From Candidatus Rifleibacteriota bacterium (GTDB lineage: Bacteria; Muiribacteriota; Ozemobacteria; Ozemobacterales; Ozemobacteraceae), in assembly GCA_015233155.1 (NCBI GenBank), contig JADFYG010000001.1, positions 204,320 through 268,319 of the forward strand: DNA of 64,000 bases, written 5' to 3'. Position 1 is the first letter of the stretch. Every line of letters starts with the position of its first letter. A model generated the notes under the pieces. It did not search any database. It worked only from the letters and a program-made list of their open reading frames with translations, and was not told where the DNA came from. Shown here piece by piece: positions 9,356 through 20,200 of this stretch. Made by a program: the position numbers and the translations under genes.

Positions 9356-9682
9356 GTAATTCTCCTTCTTTTGTGTGGCAACCCAACAATGCGCTTGTGA
9401 CGCCAGAGATACTTCAGGATAGCATATTCGCTTTTTTGATTCATCACCTGCGATTCTCGAACCTCCCGAAACTTCATCTCATATTTTTGTCGACACAAAA
9501 TATATTTTGATAGTAATTAGTAGTATCTCAAATCATACAAATTACTTTATGAAAGCCGATTAAACGGAGGCAATGCTGTCGAAAATTATTTCGCTTCCGA
9601 AAAAAATAGGATTTCTCATATCTTGAACTCGTCTATGATTTTTAATTAAAAATATTATACGAAGGATAAAGGAGAAAAGGCC
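9356..9682. other. AT-rich intergenic region between divergent genes
   Basis: This stretch separates the M28 peptidase (minus) from modA (plus) and must hold both promoters. It is AT-rich, particularly 9480-9680. No classic promoter pair with good spacing stands out, and no operator palindrome, ORF or RNA gene is seen. A strong ribosome site (GGATAAAGGAGA, 9663-9674) precedes modA. Confidence 0.5.
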
Positions 9683-10474
9683 ATGTCATCAAATCAACAT
9701 AAATGCTTTAGGATTTTCATCATCGTATTTTGCTTCCTGGTTTGGAATGTCGCATCGTTCGCGACTGAGCAAGCGGAAATAATCGTTTCCGCTGCAGCCA
9801 GTTTGAAGAATGCCATGGAAGCAGTTGGCAAGATTTTTGAAATGAAAAATCCGGGGGGCAAAGTAACCTTTAACTTTGGCGGTTCGGGTGCTCTTCTCTC
9901 TCAGATCATAGCTGGCGCTCCTGTAGATATCTTTATTGCCGCTGATATTCGGGATGTTCAGATACTTGGCGAAAAAAATCTTCTTGCAACAGGCTCTCCC
10001 AAGCCATTTCTTCGAAATGAACTGGTTTTCATCATCCCCGGTGGCAGCCAATTATCCGCTCAATCTATGGCAGACCTGAAAAAAACGGAGTGGAATAAAA
10101 TCGCCGTCGGAAATCCAAAATCTGTGCCAGCTGGTCTTTATACTGAGGAAAGTCTCAAGAATGAAAATCTGACAGAGTCCTTGCAAGACAGGCTTGTTTT
10201 TTGCGAAAACGTCCGACAGGTATTGGATTATGTCATTCGTGGCGAAGTAGAAGGCGGGTTTGTTTATCTGACCGACGCCAAAACAGCCAAAGCAGGTGAC
10301 GTGAAACAGGCTTTCGCAGTTCCTTCCGAAAAACATTCCCCGATAATCTATGGACTGGGAAAAATCAGTACGTCTAAAAACCCGGAATTGACAGAGAAAT
10401 TTGTCTCTTTTCTAACCCAACCCGAAGCGCAGGAAGTGTTTGCGGCCGCCGGCTTTATTTTGCCTGAAAAATAA
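9683..10474 (+). CDS. modA: Molybdate ABC transporter substrate-binding protein, orphan
   Basis: The product is a 263-residue periplasmic binding protein. A signal peptide (FIIVFCFLVWNVASFA, residues 10-26) is followed by the ModA hallmark VSAAASLKNAMEAVG, then FNFGGSGAL, PVDIFIAAD and VGNPKSVPAGLYTEE. The binding-site serines of AASLK and GSGAL are present, so molybdate or tungstate binding is likely. No ModB permease or ModC ATPase lies next to it; it stands alone between a divergent peptidase and a convergent gene and would have to share a permease encoded elsewhere. No Mo-responsive operator or Moco riboswitch was recognised. Confidence 0.9.
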   Translation: MSSNQHKCFRIFIIVFCFLVWNVASFATEQAEIIVSAAASLKNAMEAVGKIFEMKNPGGKVTFNFGGSGALLSQIIAGAPVDIFIAADIRDVQILGEKNLLATGSPKPFLRNELVFIIPGGSQLSAQSMADLKKTEWNKIAVGNPKSVPAGLYTEESLKNENLTESLQDRLVFCENVRQVLDYVIRGEVEGGFVYLTDAKTAKAGDVKQAFAVPSEKHSPIIYGLGKISTSKNPELTEKFVSFLTQPEAQEVFAAAGFILPEK

Positions 10475-10492
10475 ATTGAGGTCGGTACGAAA

Positions 10493-12637
10493 TCACTGAT
10501 GGCTATTCCCAGAAGGGAAACTCGGCGACGGCAGCACCGGAGACGGCAAGCCTGGAGCTGGAAGTCCGGGAGAAGGCAGGCTTGGAGCTGGCAGAACATT
10601 TGATTGGTCCGGTCCCGATGTTTGTGTAATACTTGTCCCGGGAAGGGTGGGAGACGGGAGATTGGAAGACGAACCAGATGCGTTTACAGAGCCTTCTCCG
10701 CCTTCTGTGGTTTCCGAGGTGCCTGCACCCGATGCTTCATCAAATTTGGGAGGAGCAGGCATGTTCACCTGAGAGAACAGGCTGAGAGCACCACACCAAA
10801 GAGACAGAGGACCGCGTGAATTTGACAAAAAAGCGATCATTTTTATGTCCGGACTGATTTCGAAGCGACGAAGATTGTACGCTGTCAGCATATCAAGAAG
10901 CGGTGTCAGTTTGTCTTTGGGCAGGTCGGTAAAATAGACGATGTTGCGCTCAGGGAATGGATATGGATGCGGACGTAAACAGAATGTTTCCAATCGACGT
11001 GGGAAACCTTCCGGAACATTGATATCAATAAACCAGCTTGTTACAAGCTTTTCCGCGAAGAGATGGTTCATGTGGCCGAATCCGGCATCGTAGATGTTCT
11101 TGAATCGAGTCTCGATGTTCTTGAATGCAAAACATCCACCCAGGGCCAGATCGAGAATCCCCATGGAGTCGGCAACTTCTACATTGTCTGCGCCTGTTGC
11201 ATGGCTGCCCGGTGAAGGAGTCAGATGGGCGGTCATGACATCGCTCAGATTCCAGAGAGGGGAAGCGATGCGCTGTGGGCGTAGCGTACCTTCGAGGAAC
11301 AGGACACGATCCTTGCTCCAGAAAGAGACGAGTTTTATTGTTTCACTCGCTGCGTGACGCTGTTGCATATCTTCTACCGCACTTCCGGACGCGGAAACGC
11401 GAAATCTGCGCAATGTCGATCGTGGAAAGTCAAGATTGTCGAACTCGGTTTTGCTGCGGGCTAATCCGCAGACCTCGACAATGGCGAAAGAGAGCCCGTC
11501 AGGAGACCATAGAACTTCTGAGATCAGATCAGGCGTTGTAACCACTCTCGGATAAACTTTTCCGGTGTCAATGTCGGCAAGATGCAGTTCATTGCCGGAA
11601 CAAAATAGCAGTTTATGCCCATCAGGAGACCAATATGGAAATGCGAACTGATAGTTCCCTTGTACCTGTGTATTGTCGTCAAAAATCGGACTGAGGTGAT
11701 TTTTTGCGGCTTCAAAAACGAAGATCTCTCGATTGCCTGTAATACGGTCGAGGACGATGCCCGCAAGGCGATCTTCGCGTGGTGACCAACACCAGTCGAG
11801 AAGGAGTTTGTTGCCTCCGGAAAACAGCGGCTGAGGAGCTGTACTCCCGGTCGCATTCGAAACATTATTGACGGCAATCACACAGGGCTTTCCACCGTCG
11901 GTAAAAGCCAGAAAAGTTCCTCCGGGCGATGGAAGCAGATTTCCGTACTCGAATTGCCCGGCTTTAAGCAATACACTGCTCGACCCACTCATTGAAAGCA
12001 GAAACAGAGCGTTGTTGCTTTCTTCCGGGCGAATGCTGACAAGGCTGGTATTGCTCAGAAAGGTGAAATCCATATCCGGCGCGAGCCCGGGAATAAGATC
12101 TGATAGATTCGATAGGCCCATAGCCTGTTCCATTGTATCAACGCGTCTGGGAAGTTGATCACGGATGGTTTCAAGCATCGCCCTGTCGCTTAATAGAAAT
12201 TTTTTTGAATTACCGGGAATCTCCAGAAGTGCTGCGTTGACCGTCTTAAGCACGGCATTGATGCCAAGATCGGTGAAAAAAATGTGATTCGCCGGTGAGA
12301 CGGCTTCCGTGGAGCCATCTGGAGAATATTCAAGATTAAGCGGTTTTTCCAGTTTGATCTTCTCGAGCTTCATCAGATACAACAGGTAGTTGTCGATCAG
12401 ATTCGTGATCAGGTTGAGACGTCCGACTTCGGAAGCCGGCGTCAAATCAGCTTTCAAGGCAGATCGCAGACGTGGTTGGTAAGAAAAATGTATCTGTGAA
12501 CCCATGAATGAGATACTGCCTTCGGCCGCCAGCGTCGGCGAAGTCGCGACGAATGATGCAATGAACAAGGTTGCCACTACCAGTATCATCCGCGCAAACG
12601 ATGCGCCTCCTGAAAAAAAGTTGATTCTCATTTCCAT
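10493..12637 (-). CDS. Exported TolB-like beta-propeller protein with Pro-rich tail
   Basis: The 714-residue protein has a signal peptide (about residues 18-40, ending SPTLAAEG) and a central region with repeated WSPDG-type blades (GTFLAFTDGGKP, PYWSPDGHKLLF, LWSPDGLSFAIV) typical of TolB/WD40-like propellers. The last 55 residues are a low-complexity tail of PSP/LPSP repeats, perhaps wall- or linker-like. Function is unknown; such proteins usually act as protein-interaction scaffolds in the periplasm. The start is placed at the ATG at 12637, which has AAAGGA just upstream, rather than at a start further out that would overlap ispG. It is the last gene of the run that includes ispG. Confidence 0.72.
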   Translation of the reverse strand: MEMRINFFSGGASFARMILVVATLFIASFVATSPTLAAEGSISFMGSQIHFSYQPRLRSALKADLTPASEVGRLNLITNLIDNYLLYLMKLEKIKLEKPLNLEYSPDGSTEAVSPANHIFFTDLGINAVLKTVNAALLEIPGNSKKFLLSDRAMLETIRDQLPRRVDTMEQAMGLSNLSDLIPGLAPDMDFTFLSNTSLVSIRPEESNNALFLLSMSGSSSVLLKAGQFEYGNLLPSPGGTFLAFTDGGKPCVIAVNNVSNATGSTAPQPLFSGGNKLLLDWCWSPREDRLAGIVLDRITGNREIFVFEAAKNHLSPIFDDNTQVQGNYQFAFPYWSPDGHKLLFCSGNELHLADIDTGKVYPRVVTTPDLISEVLWSPDGLSFAIVEVCGLARSKTEFDNLDFPRSTLRRFRVSASGSAVEDMQQRHAASETIKLVSFWSKDRVLFLEGTLRPQRIASPLWNLSDVMTAHLTPSPGSHATGADNVEVADSMGILDLALGGCFAFKNIETRFKNIYDAGFGHMNHLFAEKLVTSWFIDINVPEGFPRRLETFCLRPHPYPFPERNIVYFTDLPKDKLTPLLDMLTAYNLRRFEISPDIKMIAFLSNSRGPLSLWCGALSLFSQVNMPAPPKFDEASGAGTSETTEGGEGSVNASGSSSNLPSPTLPGTSITQTSGPDQSNVLPAPSLPSPGLPAPGLPSPVLPSPSFPSGNSHQ

Positions 12638-12687
12638 GCGATTTTCCTTTCGCTTATTACATTCTAAAATTTGCATATCACCGCATG

Positions 12688-13803
12688 TCACTCTGAATTT
12701 TTCTTTCCGAGCGATGCTCTGATTTCTTCGAGCAGTCCTGTTACAAGTTCGTCGGCAGGCAGTGTGCGAACGATCTGCCCTTTGCGGAATACCAGCCCGT
12801 TTTCCCGGCCTCCTGCAATGCCGAAATCGGCCTCTCTGGCTTCGCCGGGGCCGTTTACCGCACAGCCCATAACGGCGATGCGCAGTGGCTCTTTAAGGTG
12901 GGAAACACGTGCCGAGACTTCGCGTGCGATTTCAACGAGCGGAATTCGGCATCGTCCGCAAGTCGGACAGGAAACGATCACCGGACCAGTCGTGCGCAAT
13001 CCTGTCACGCGCAAAATTCGAATCGCAGCGGCGATTTCTTCCGCCGAATCACCGGTGAGCGAAACTCGGATAGTGTCTCCGATGCCGCTCAGCAATAGAG
13101 TCCCGATACCGATACTGGATCTGATGACTCCTTCGTCCGGCAATCCGGATTCAGTGACGCCAAGATGCAGTGGATAGGGTGAACGTGCCGCGACGATACG
13201 CGTCGCTTCGATCATAATCGGAAGATCGAATGCTTTCACAGCTATCTTGATATTTGTGAACCCCTCGCGCTCGAGTTGTTCCGCTTCGCGAAGCGCTGAT
13301 TCTGCAAGTGCAATGGCGGTAACGCCTCCGTGAGAGGTTCTTAATTCCGGATCAAGCGAGCCCGCATTTACTCCGATTCGAATCGGCACCCCGTGCGCAC
13401 GTGCTGCATGCGCAACTTCGCGAATTTTTTCAGCGCTTCGCAGATTTCCTGGATTTATGCGCAAGCCCTGAACACCACCATCAAGTGCGATCAGAGCCAG
13501 CTTATGGTCGAAATGAATGTCGGCGATAATTGGAATCGGCATTCCCGGCACGATTGCGGCCAGGGCGCGTGCTGCTTCCTCGTCTGGAACGGCAAGTCGA
13601 ATGATCTCACAACCGGCCACGGCGAGGCGCTTGATATCATTACGCGTGGCATCGATGTCGCGAGTGTCTGTCTTGGTCATTGTCTGGACTGTAATGGGTG
13701 CGTCGCCACCGACTTTTACCGACCCAAGGAAAATCGGACGACTATTGCGTCGTGTTGTAGATGGTTCTCTAGAATGGATAGAATTTTTTGGTGCAGTGGT
13801 CAT
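12688..13803 (-). CDS. ispG: 4-hydroxy-3-methylbut-2-enyl diphosphate synthase
   Basis: IspG (GcpE) converts methylerythritol cyclodiphosphate to HMBPP in the MEP isoprenoid pathway, using a [4Fe-4S] cluster. The 371-residue length matches the compact bacterial form. Seen are the TIM-barrel N-terminus (VGGDAPITVQTMTKTDTRD), the cluster ligands SCPTCGRC and MGCAVNGPGEA (three Cys and one Glu), and SGLPDEG, GDTIRVSLTGD. Its ATG overlaps the stop of the upstream SpoIIE-like gene by four bases, so an essential enzyme is coupled to a signalling protein gene. No other MEP-pathway gene is in the window. Confidence 0.95.
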   Translation of the reverse strand: MTTAPKNSIHSREPSTTRRNSRPIFLGSVKVGGDAPITVQTMTKTDTRDIDATRNDIKRLAVAGCEIIRLAVPDEEAARALAAIVPGMPIPIIADIHFDHKLALIALDGGVQGLRINPGNLRSAEKIREVAHAARAHGVPIRIGVNAGSLDPELRTSHGGVTAIALAESALREAEQLEREGFTNIKIAVKAFDLPIMIEATRIVAARSPYPLHLGVTESGLPDEGVIRSSIGIGTLLLSGIGDTIRVSLTGDSAEEIAAAIRILRVTGLRTTGPVIVSCPTCGRCRIPLVEIAREVSARVSHLKEPLRIAVMGCAVNGPGEAREADFGIAGGRENGLVFRKGQIVRTLPADELVTGLLEEIRASLGKKNSE

Positions 13804-15986
13804 GATATCTGGGGCCCTCCGAGCAGGACATATGTGATGTCATCCGGAAAAGACAATCGTCCGGGAAGAGTCGAAAGTACGTCATGCAAAGCGTCATTAA
13901 GACCATCTATGTCAAGCTTTGCGCGACTGGTAACGAACGCTTGCAGACCAACTCCTGTTTCATCGCCAAATACCTTTGCGAGGCCGTTAGTGCAACACAA
14001 CAATATATCGCCGGGAGAGCAGGCAAAAGGCAGACGCGCAACAGGAATTCTTCCTTCCATTCCGAGAGGTTTTCCCGTTTCAGTGAGTATTACGGAATGT
14101 TTCTCAGGTTGAAACAGCATAGGTGCGGGATTTCCCGAATTTGAAATATACCATTTATCGTCGCTGCTTCGCTCAAGCAAAGTCACTGCCGAGCGCAATG
14201 GCGGAGAGTTGAAATCGGCCAGAACTGCATGAACTGCATCGATTCGTCTTCCTTCCGCAGCGGCTCGAAGCGCCGCATAGATGGTCTGCAAAGTGATAGC
14301 GGCCTGAATGCCTTCATGGAAGGCATCGCAAACAGCAAGAAACCCCGAGCCATCCGCTGATTCCATGATGTCGATGAGATCGCCTTTGATGCAAGGCGCC
14401 AGCGAACTGAACAGGCGTACTTCGCGGCCGCCAAACTTTTGCCGTGATTCGTCGGCGCGAATTCGCCGGTACATTTCTGTTGTCCATTGCAGATCGCGAC
14501 TGTCCCGATCGCGTTCTATCAGAGTTTTTATCATGTCTATTGTGTCCAGGATGGGCGGAATTTCCTGACAAATACTTCCGATCATTCCACGTTCTTCGGG
14601 GGTATAGGGGAGACTGTTTGTCTTGGGAGCAAGGAACAATGCGCCTAGGGTCTCACGTTCAATATCGATTTCTGATTTTGAAAGCGCACCTTCCGGGCTC
14701 ATACCCGTCATGAGTTGATTTTGCTGTGTAGTGAGTATTGGAGCACCATGCTCGGGTCTCTTTTCGCTCGTTATCGGGAATACAAGTCGGAAGTTACAGT
14801 CGCGCCATGCCTGAAACGGGCGAACATCGAAGTTGGGTACTTCCTGAGAAGCTTCAATAAAAGCATCGATTTCATCAAGCGGAAGCCAGCCGGACGGGAG
14901 TGGCGGTAATGGGACGGTTGTGACGGGAAGCGTTGCCATGAGTCCTGATTTCATGACTATTGCCGCTGCGGAAAAATCCAGAACCGTCCGGGTCTCGGCG
15001 AGAAGCCGGCGAAGTACTTCTTCCGGCTCTCGAGCGGCGCGCATTTGTTTGAGCAGATGTCCCATCACAAAGGTTGTATCGAAGGTGCGCTTTCCGAAGA
15101 TATAATCGACGAAGCGCACTATCAAATCTTTTAATGGGGAAAATGCGGCGGCAATAATAAGGGTCGAGACGACCATCGCCAGAGTGTTATTCGCGTCGAA
15201 AAGATTTTGCATCAGGTTCTGCGTCAACTCCATGCCCCCGGCCAGAGCGGCTGTAAGCAAAGTGTAGACAAGACCGATACCGAAGATCATGTCTATATCG
15301 AGCAGCCGATATCTCAGCATTGCATAACCGATCAATGCAGCCATGATCAGACCGAGTCCCGGAAAAATACCGAACGTATAGATGGTTCCGGGCACATCGA
15401 GAAAAAAGCGGCCCAGAGCAACATAGATCGAGCCGGCGGCCGCAGGCAGCATCAACCCTGCGAAAGTATAGCGCAGCCGTTGTTCCTGAAGAGAAGAGTC
15501 AACGTTTCTGAATGCGGTTGACAGTGTTTTCATTGCGATCAACAGATACCCGACTGCAATGCCTTTGGCGAGAAATTCGAATCTGCCAAATGAGACAATG
15601 AAGCAGCTCGATATGGGTTCGCAGAAGAGGATCAGATAATTGGACCAGAGAAGCGTCAGCAGAACTGCCGTGGGCAGAAAGAACAGCCATTGCCGGGAGC
15701 CTTCCACAAGAATAAGCGCATCGGGAATGCGGCGAGGAAAATGGGCCGTGAATAATGCGAAAACGTATGGCAATAAAATGACCGGTGTGAAAAGCAGCCG
15801 ATAGAATATAGGACGCGGTCCTGAGTAGATCAGAAGAAACTCACCAAGGCTCCAGAAAAAAAAGAGGCCAAGAAGAAGACTGAACAGCCTGTTTGCGGAT
15901 TTGTGGGGCGCTCGCCAAAGAACAAGCAGACTCAGGCACAGATGAAAAGCCATCGCCGCCAGACAAATGAATGCTGTGACAGGCAT
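13800..15986 (-). CDS. 7TM sensor with GAF-like and degenerate SpoIIE/PP2C domains
   Basis: The 728-residue protein has about seven to eight N-terminal hydrophobic segments (residues 1-275, of the 7TM/histidine-kinase-N type), a GAF-like region (about 320-480), and a C-terminal PP2C SpoIIE-like domain (about 520-728). The phosphatase domain keeps KGDLIDI, a CDAFHEG motif in place of the usual GDVSGHG, and SGNPAPML. The usual TDG motif near the end reads CCTNG, with Asn replacing a metal-binding Asp. It may therefore be a weak or inactive phosphatase, or one with altered metal binding. Such proteins normally dephosphorylate anti-anti-sigma factors; none is adjacent. It lies between the pseudopilins and ispG. 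Confidence 0.72.
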   Translation of the reverse strand: MPVTAFICLAAMAFHLCLSLLVLWRAPHKSANRLFSLLLGLFFFWSLGEFLLIYSGPRPIFYRLLFTPVILLPYVFALFTAHFPRRIPDALILVEGSRQWLFFLPTAVLLTLLWSNYLILFCEPISSCFIVSFGRFEFLAKGIAVGYLLIAMKTLSTAFRNVDSSLQEQRLRYTFAGLMLPAAAGSIYVALGRFFLDVPGTIYTFGIFPGLGLIMAALIGYAMLRYRLLDIDMIFGIGLVYTLLTAALAGGMELTQNLMQNLFDANNTLAMVVSTLIIAAAFSPLKDLIVRFVDYIFGKRTFDTTFVMGHLLKQMRAAREPEEVLRRLLAETRTVLDFSAAAIVMKSGLMATLPVTTVPLPPLPSGWLPLDEIDAFIEASQEVPNFDVRPFQAWRDCNFRLVFPITSEKRPEHGAPILTTQQNQLMTGMSPEGALSKSEIDIERETLGALFLAPKTNSLPYTPEERGMIGSICQEIPPILDTIDMIKTLIERDRDSRDLQWTTEMYRRIRADESRQKFGGREVRLFSSLAPCIKGDLIDIMESADGSGFLAVCDAFHEGIQAAITLQTIYAALRAAAEGRRIDAVHAVLADFNSPPLRSAVTLLERSSDDKWYISNSGNPAPMLFQPEKHSVILTETGKPLGMEGRIPVARLPFACSPGDILLCCTNGLAKVFGDETGVGLQAFVTSRAKLDIDGLNDALHDVLSTLPGRLSFPDDITYVLLGGPQIS

Positions 15987-16012
15987 GTAAGAGGTGGTTT
16001 CCGTGCTTCCGC

Positions 16013-16654
16013 TTACCGGAATTTCCAGGCAGGTTGAGAAAGGCGCTGGTGCGCACCGCGAAGAGAGACTGACGTAGTTATGGTTACGAATTCGCGATTT
16101 TGTCGCATTTTGATATGAAGTCGCAGGAAACTGATCCGTTTGCGCTGTCCGGAGTCGTTGGTATGCATGTCGAATGGAAGATATAGAAGGGCGTCAGGAT
16201 CAGTGCTTGGCAGATCTTCATACATGGGATAAAAAATTTCTGACTCGATGTTGTCGGCAGAGATTAATTCGACCGGAGCTTCGCGATTTTCACTGCGATA
16301 GAGCGCAAACCGCTTTGTCCCTTTGATTTTCATCAGTTCATAGCTGACGGTCACCAAGGCTGCGTCTCCGACGGCGGCATCTTCTCCACCGCTGCCATAG
16401 CGGCTGATGCGGATAGAACTTTCGGTGACATCGAGGACCTCGTTGGCTCCGCGGAAATCACTGACCATACGCTCGAGCTTAAGTCGCACCTCTGACTGCA
16501 TCGTCAGGCGGGTTACTCCCTTGCTTACCGTCGAAAGTGCCGACGACTGGAACAGATATAAAACTCCTCCGACGAGTATCATCAGAGTCATTCCGACCAG
16601 CAGTTCCACGAGTGTGAAGCCGGGCGTTCGAGATTCGATTCTGTTCATAATCAC
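16013..16654 (-). CDS. Type IV pseudopilin, PilW/GspJ-like
   Basis: This is a 213-residue protein with a class-III prepilin signal: a short basic leader, then GFTLVELLVGMTLMILVGG, in which the residue +5 Glu after the Gly/Phe cleavage site is present. The C-terminal part is beta-rich without cysteine pairs. Minor pseudopilins prime assembly of type IV pili or type II secretion pseudopili in the inner membrane. A GTG start at 16654 overlaps the upstream pseudopilin stop (GTGA); ATG at 16648 is the alternative. The assembly ATPase may be the PilB/GspE gene at 53198-54946, which is not linked to this locus. Confidence 0.83.
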   Translation of the reverse strand: MIMNRIESRTPGFTLVELLVGMTLMILVGGVLYLFQSSALSTVSKGVTRLTMQSEVRLKLERMVSDFRGANEVLDVTESSIRISRYGSGGEDAAVGDAALVTVSYELMKIKGTKRFALYRSENREAPVELISADNIESEIFYPMYEDLPSTDPDALLYLPFDMHTNDSGQRKRISFLRLHIKMRQNREFVTITTSVSLRGAHQRLSQPAWKFR

Positions 16655-17244
16655 TGGTGCAATCCTACAAGGGTTACTACTTCCGCGATCCGGTGGCTGT
16701 GCTTATCATAGATGCGCACACTGACTTTCTTCAGTCGTGGTGGAACGGCGGTGTCAAATTTGTCATCGACTTCCATCACGCGGCGGAATGATCCCGCTTC
16801 GTCCGGATATATCTCACACTCGCGCCGAAATGCCTTTTTGTAATAAGTCTGGATCCGGAGACAGGTCTCTCGATCGGGGTCGATCTTAAGGCGTTCGTTT
16901 GTCACAATGTCGGAAAATATTTTTTCAAACCCTTCTTTTGAACTGCATGCTTCCGCAAAATCATTTCCCCGATCGCGATAGACGCCGCGAAAATTTTCGA
17001 AATCAGAGATAACCAGTTCGAACGGAAGAGAGCGGACTTCTTCGATTTTTTCTCGTGCCAGATTGTATGCGAATATGTGTTCCAATGTCTCGTTGCTGCC
17101 CTGGATACCGAAGGAAAACATGCGCGTGAAAGGAAGGGCTACAATTCCGACCAGAAACAAAACGATCAGAATCTCAACAAGAGTGAATGCCGAACGGAGA
17201 TTACGAATCGATTGTCTGTGGGTCATGTAAGTATGAATCGTCAT
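16651..17244 (-). CDS. Type IV pseudopilin, PilV/GspI-like
   Basis: The 197-residue protein has the prepilin N-terminus SAFTLVEILIVLFLVGIVALP (cleavage expected before Phe, Glu at +5) and then NLAREKIEEVRSLPF, a helix typical of PilV/GspI minor pilins. The start ATG overlaps the stop of the GGDEF gene by four bases (ATGA), and the downstream pseudopilin starts within the stop of this one, so all three are translationally coupled. A prepilin peptidase is not present in the window. Coupling a c-di-GMP synthase to two minor pilins suggests pilus or secretion output is co-produced with the second messenger. Confidence 0.82.
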   Translation of the reverse strand: MTIHTYMTHRQSIRNLRSAFTLVEILIVLFLVGIVALPFTRMFSFGIQGSNETLEHIFAYNLAREKIEEVRSLPFELVISDFENFRGVYRDRGNDFAEACSSKEGFEKIFSDIVTNERLKIDPDRETCLRIQTYYKKAFRRECEIYPDEAGSFRRVMEVDDKFDTAVPPRLKKVSVRIYDKHSHRIAEVVTLVGLHQ

Positions 17245-20200
17245 TTCTTAGTATCCGGGGTGCAATCATATTCACTCTTTCCCACTTCTATTCGATTGCG
17301 TCCGGAGGCTTTGGCCTTGTACATAGATTGATCGACCTCATCTATGAATTCTTCAATGCTCAGGGCACGGCCACACAGCGATGTAAGACCTATTGAGACT
17401 GTAACACAAAGATCCTGGCCGTTGTGCGGATATTTAGTAGATGCAATCGTGCTTCGAATTCTCTCCGCAACGACAAAAGCATCGTCATGCCTGGTTTGTG
17501 GCAGGAATACTGCAAGCTCTTCTCCGCCATATCTTCCAGGTGTATCAGTTGTGCGAATGCTCTCGAGAATACGCTGCGCGGTTTCACGCAGAATCATATC
17601 ACCCGTCTGGTGGCCATAATTATCATTTATCAACTTGAAATGATCTATGTCAAGGAGTATCAGAGAGAGGTCCATGCCATAGCGACGGCTTCGCGAAAGC
17701 TCCTTTTCCAGACTGGCGAGAAAAAACCGTCTTACGAATAAATGTGTCAGGCCGTCTGTAACAGCTTGTTCGAATAAACGCTGATTTTCAATAATAAGGG
17801 AGACCTGACGTCTGAGCATTTCGATGAAGCTACCCTCTTCAAGCGAAAAACGTGGTGATGTTGCGTCAAACAAGAGATAAATTCCGCCGAAATCTTTCTC
17901 TTCATAGCAGAAAGGAACGGCAAGAAGGTGACGATCAGGAGATTCAAGCGGTCGGAGGTCCATGGTGCGCTTTCCGAAAGCTGTTATCATGGATGTCCTG
18001 ATCTGCGCGGACATTGCTGAATCCTGTATTTCTCCAAGATAGATGTTCTCGATGCCTTCACCTTCATTTATCCAGACAGTACCGTAACTCGCCGCATTGA
18101 GATGTTCCTGAAGCTGCTGTCCCACAAGTTCCAGTATTTCACCGGAGTTGTGAGAAGTGGAAGCCTTCTGCGCAAGTTGATACAAAACCGTGAGTTCCTG
18201 CAAACGATTGCGGAGTCGGATAGTCATGTCATTAAAAGCTACGCATAACTCGCCAAGTTCATCGCGATCGTAAACCGGAAGCACGCGATTGAGATTTCCG
18301 CCGGCAAGGGCACGGGTGGCTTCAGAAATACTTGTGATCGGCTGCAGAAAAGCTCGGGTCAACAGGAAAATCAGGAAACCGGAGCCGGAAATGCTTAATA
18401 GAAGTGATGCAAAAACAAGCCACTCGATCAGTCGGACGGAAAACATGATTTCATCCCAGTTCATGCGGGCGCCGAGATAGAATCCTGTCATTATTTTGCC
18501 CGGCACCAAAGTTGTCAATATTTCCCCTTCGTCGAGCTGTATGCGCTCGGAATCAAGAGTATCGTGTGGCTGTGTCGTGGAAATGAGCGGGATAAGATGA
18601 GAGCGGATGACTGGATTGAGTTCGGGAATAGTTTGCGTATGGTCGCTGCGTTGAAGTGCAAAAAAGCGCAGATCTGACTCGCGTCGGCGTGGCGACTTGA
18701 CAGCCATCCGCAGATATTCTTCATCCAGCGTGTCTTTGTCCATAGTCAGAATCAGGGCTCGTACCGGGAGCATCCTTCCGGTCGTTGCGACAGGTGTGAT
18801 CAGGTCGAGAAAAAGATACACGCGGCCACTGGAACCTGGCCAAAGAATTTGCTGAAGTTTCCCGTGTTCACGCGCAAGTTGATTCAAAAGATCGCGTCCG
18901 ATGGAATCGCGTCCATGCTGATCCTGAGAATCATCCACTACGTCGGAACCTGCGAACTGAAGAGCTCTGCGACCGAGTTCACTTATGAACTCTTTTCGGT
19001 CGGCTTCCTCGAACAGGTAGTCCTGATCGAATCTGATTGTTCCTGAGGCATCGACGACGTAAACATGGCGAATCGGACCGCTTCGATACATTTCCCGACA
19101 AGTTGATTTAAGTGTCTCGATATCTTCGTTTAAAAACTCGGTCTTGCGTTTGAGAGCCGATAAAAACACAAGTTTATTGCGATAATATTCGGCGGCCCCC
19201 TCATCCAGCTTCTGAATTTCTTCGCGAAGATGGCTTTTAGCGGTTTCTGCCAAAACGAAGGCGCGATCGAGGGAAAACTGTAGTCCGACTACAAGCAGCA
19301 GTGATATCGGAAGAGAAATTGAAAGCAGAAACAGGGCGGTCAGTTTGACACGCAATGACAAGCCTTCATTATGAAGTTGATACCAGGTCTTCAGGAAAAA
19401 GAAGAGTCCCAGGATAAGAACCATACCAACGACGATAACTCCGTTTTGCAGAAGATTATCCTGGTCACGGCGAAGGTGTGCGGAAGAGAATAGGGAAAAT
19501 ACCCGGATTGATGATGACATTGTCAGTGGGGTTACCACCATTTTCCAGTCATCCCGGCAGACTGGTGAAACCAGATTCCGGCGATAATCGTTCATAAGGC
19601 TGCGTGCTATATCGTTTAGTCGGGGAAAAGCGAGATTCAGATGTTCAGGTTGCTCAAGATCGACGTAGCCGGTCGTGAATTCCGGATTAGCCGTGGGATC
19701 TTCGTCCAATGCCTTTTTCAATCCGTAGGTCTCAGAGATGCAATTTGCGGGAATGACTATAGCAATTCCACCAGATCCGGAAAAATCTCTGGAAAGAAAA
19801 CTCCAGAAAATAAGAGGTGGGCTGTTCGTACCATTTCCGCGTGTCAGTTGCCCAGGAGCGCCGCACATGGTCAACCATGGGAACCGGGGGCCTACAAACT
19901 GAGCCAGGGCATTCAGTTGTGAACTGTGACGTCGGAGAAACGAGGCGCCTTCATCATTACTTGGCAGTGTCAGGTTTGCAGTTAAAAAAGCATGTCCTTC
20001 CTGAATGATTGTCGGAAGTGACGACAACGCTGAGGCTGAAGCTTCACCTGATGCTTTGGAAACTGAATCACGCAGAAAGATTGTTTCTCCCTTTCCGTTC
20101 CAGACGATTACTGTCGAGGGTGTGTCCAGATCCTGGATCAAAACATTAACAAGGCGAGAGAGTTTATCCGTATGGCCGAGGTTTTTACGAAATTCAGGAA

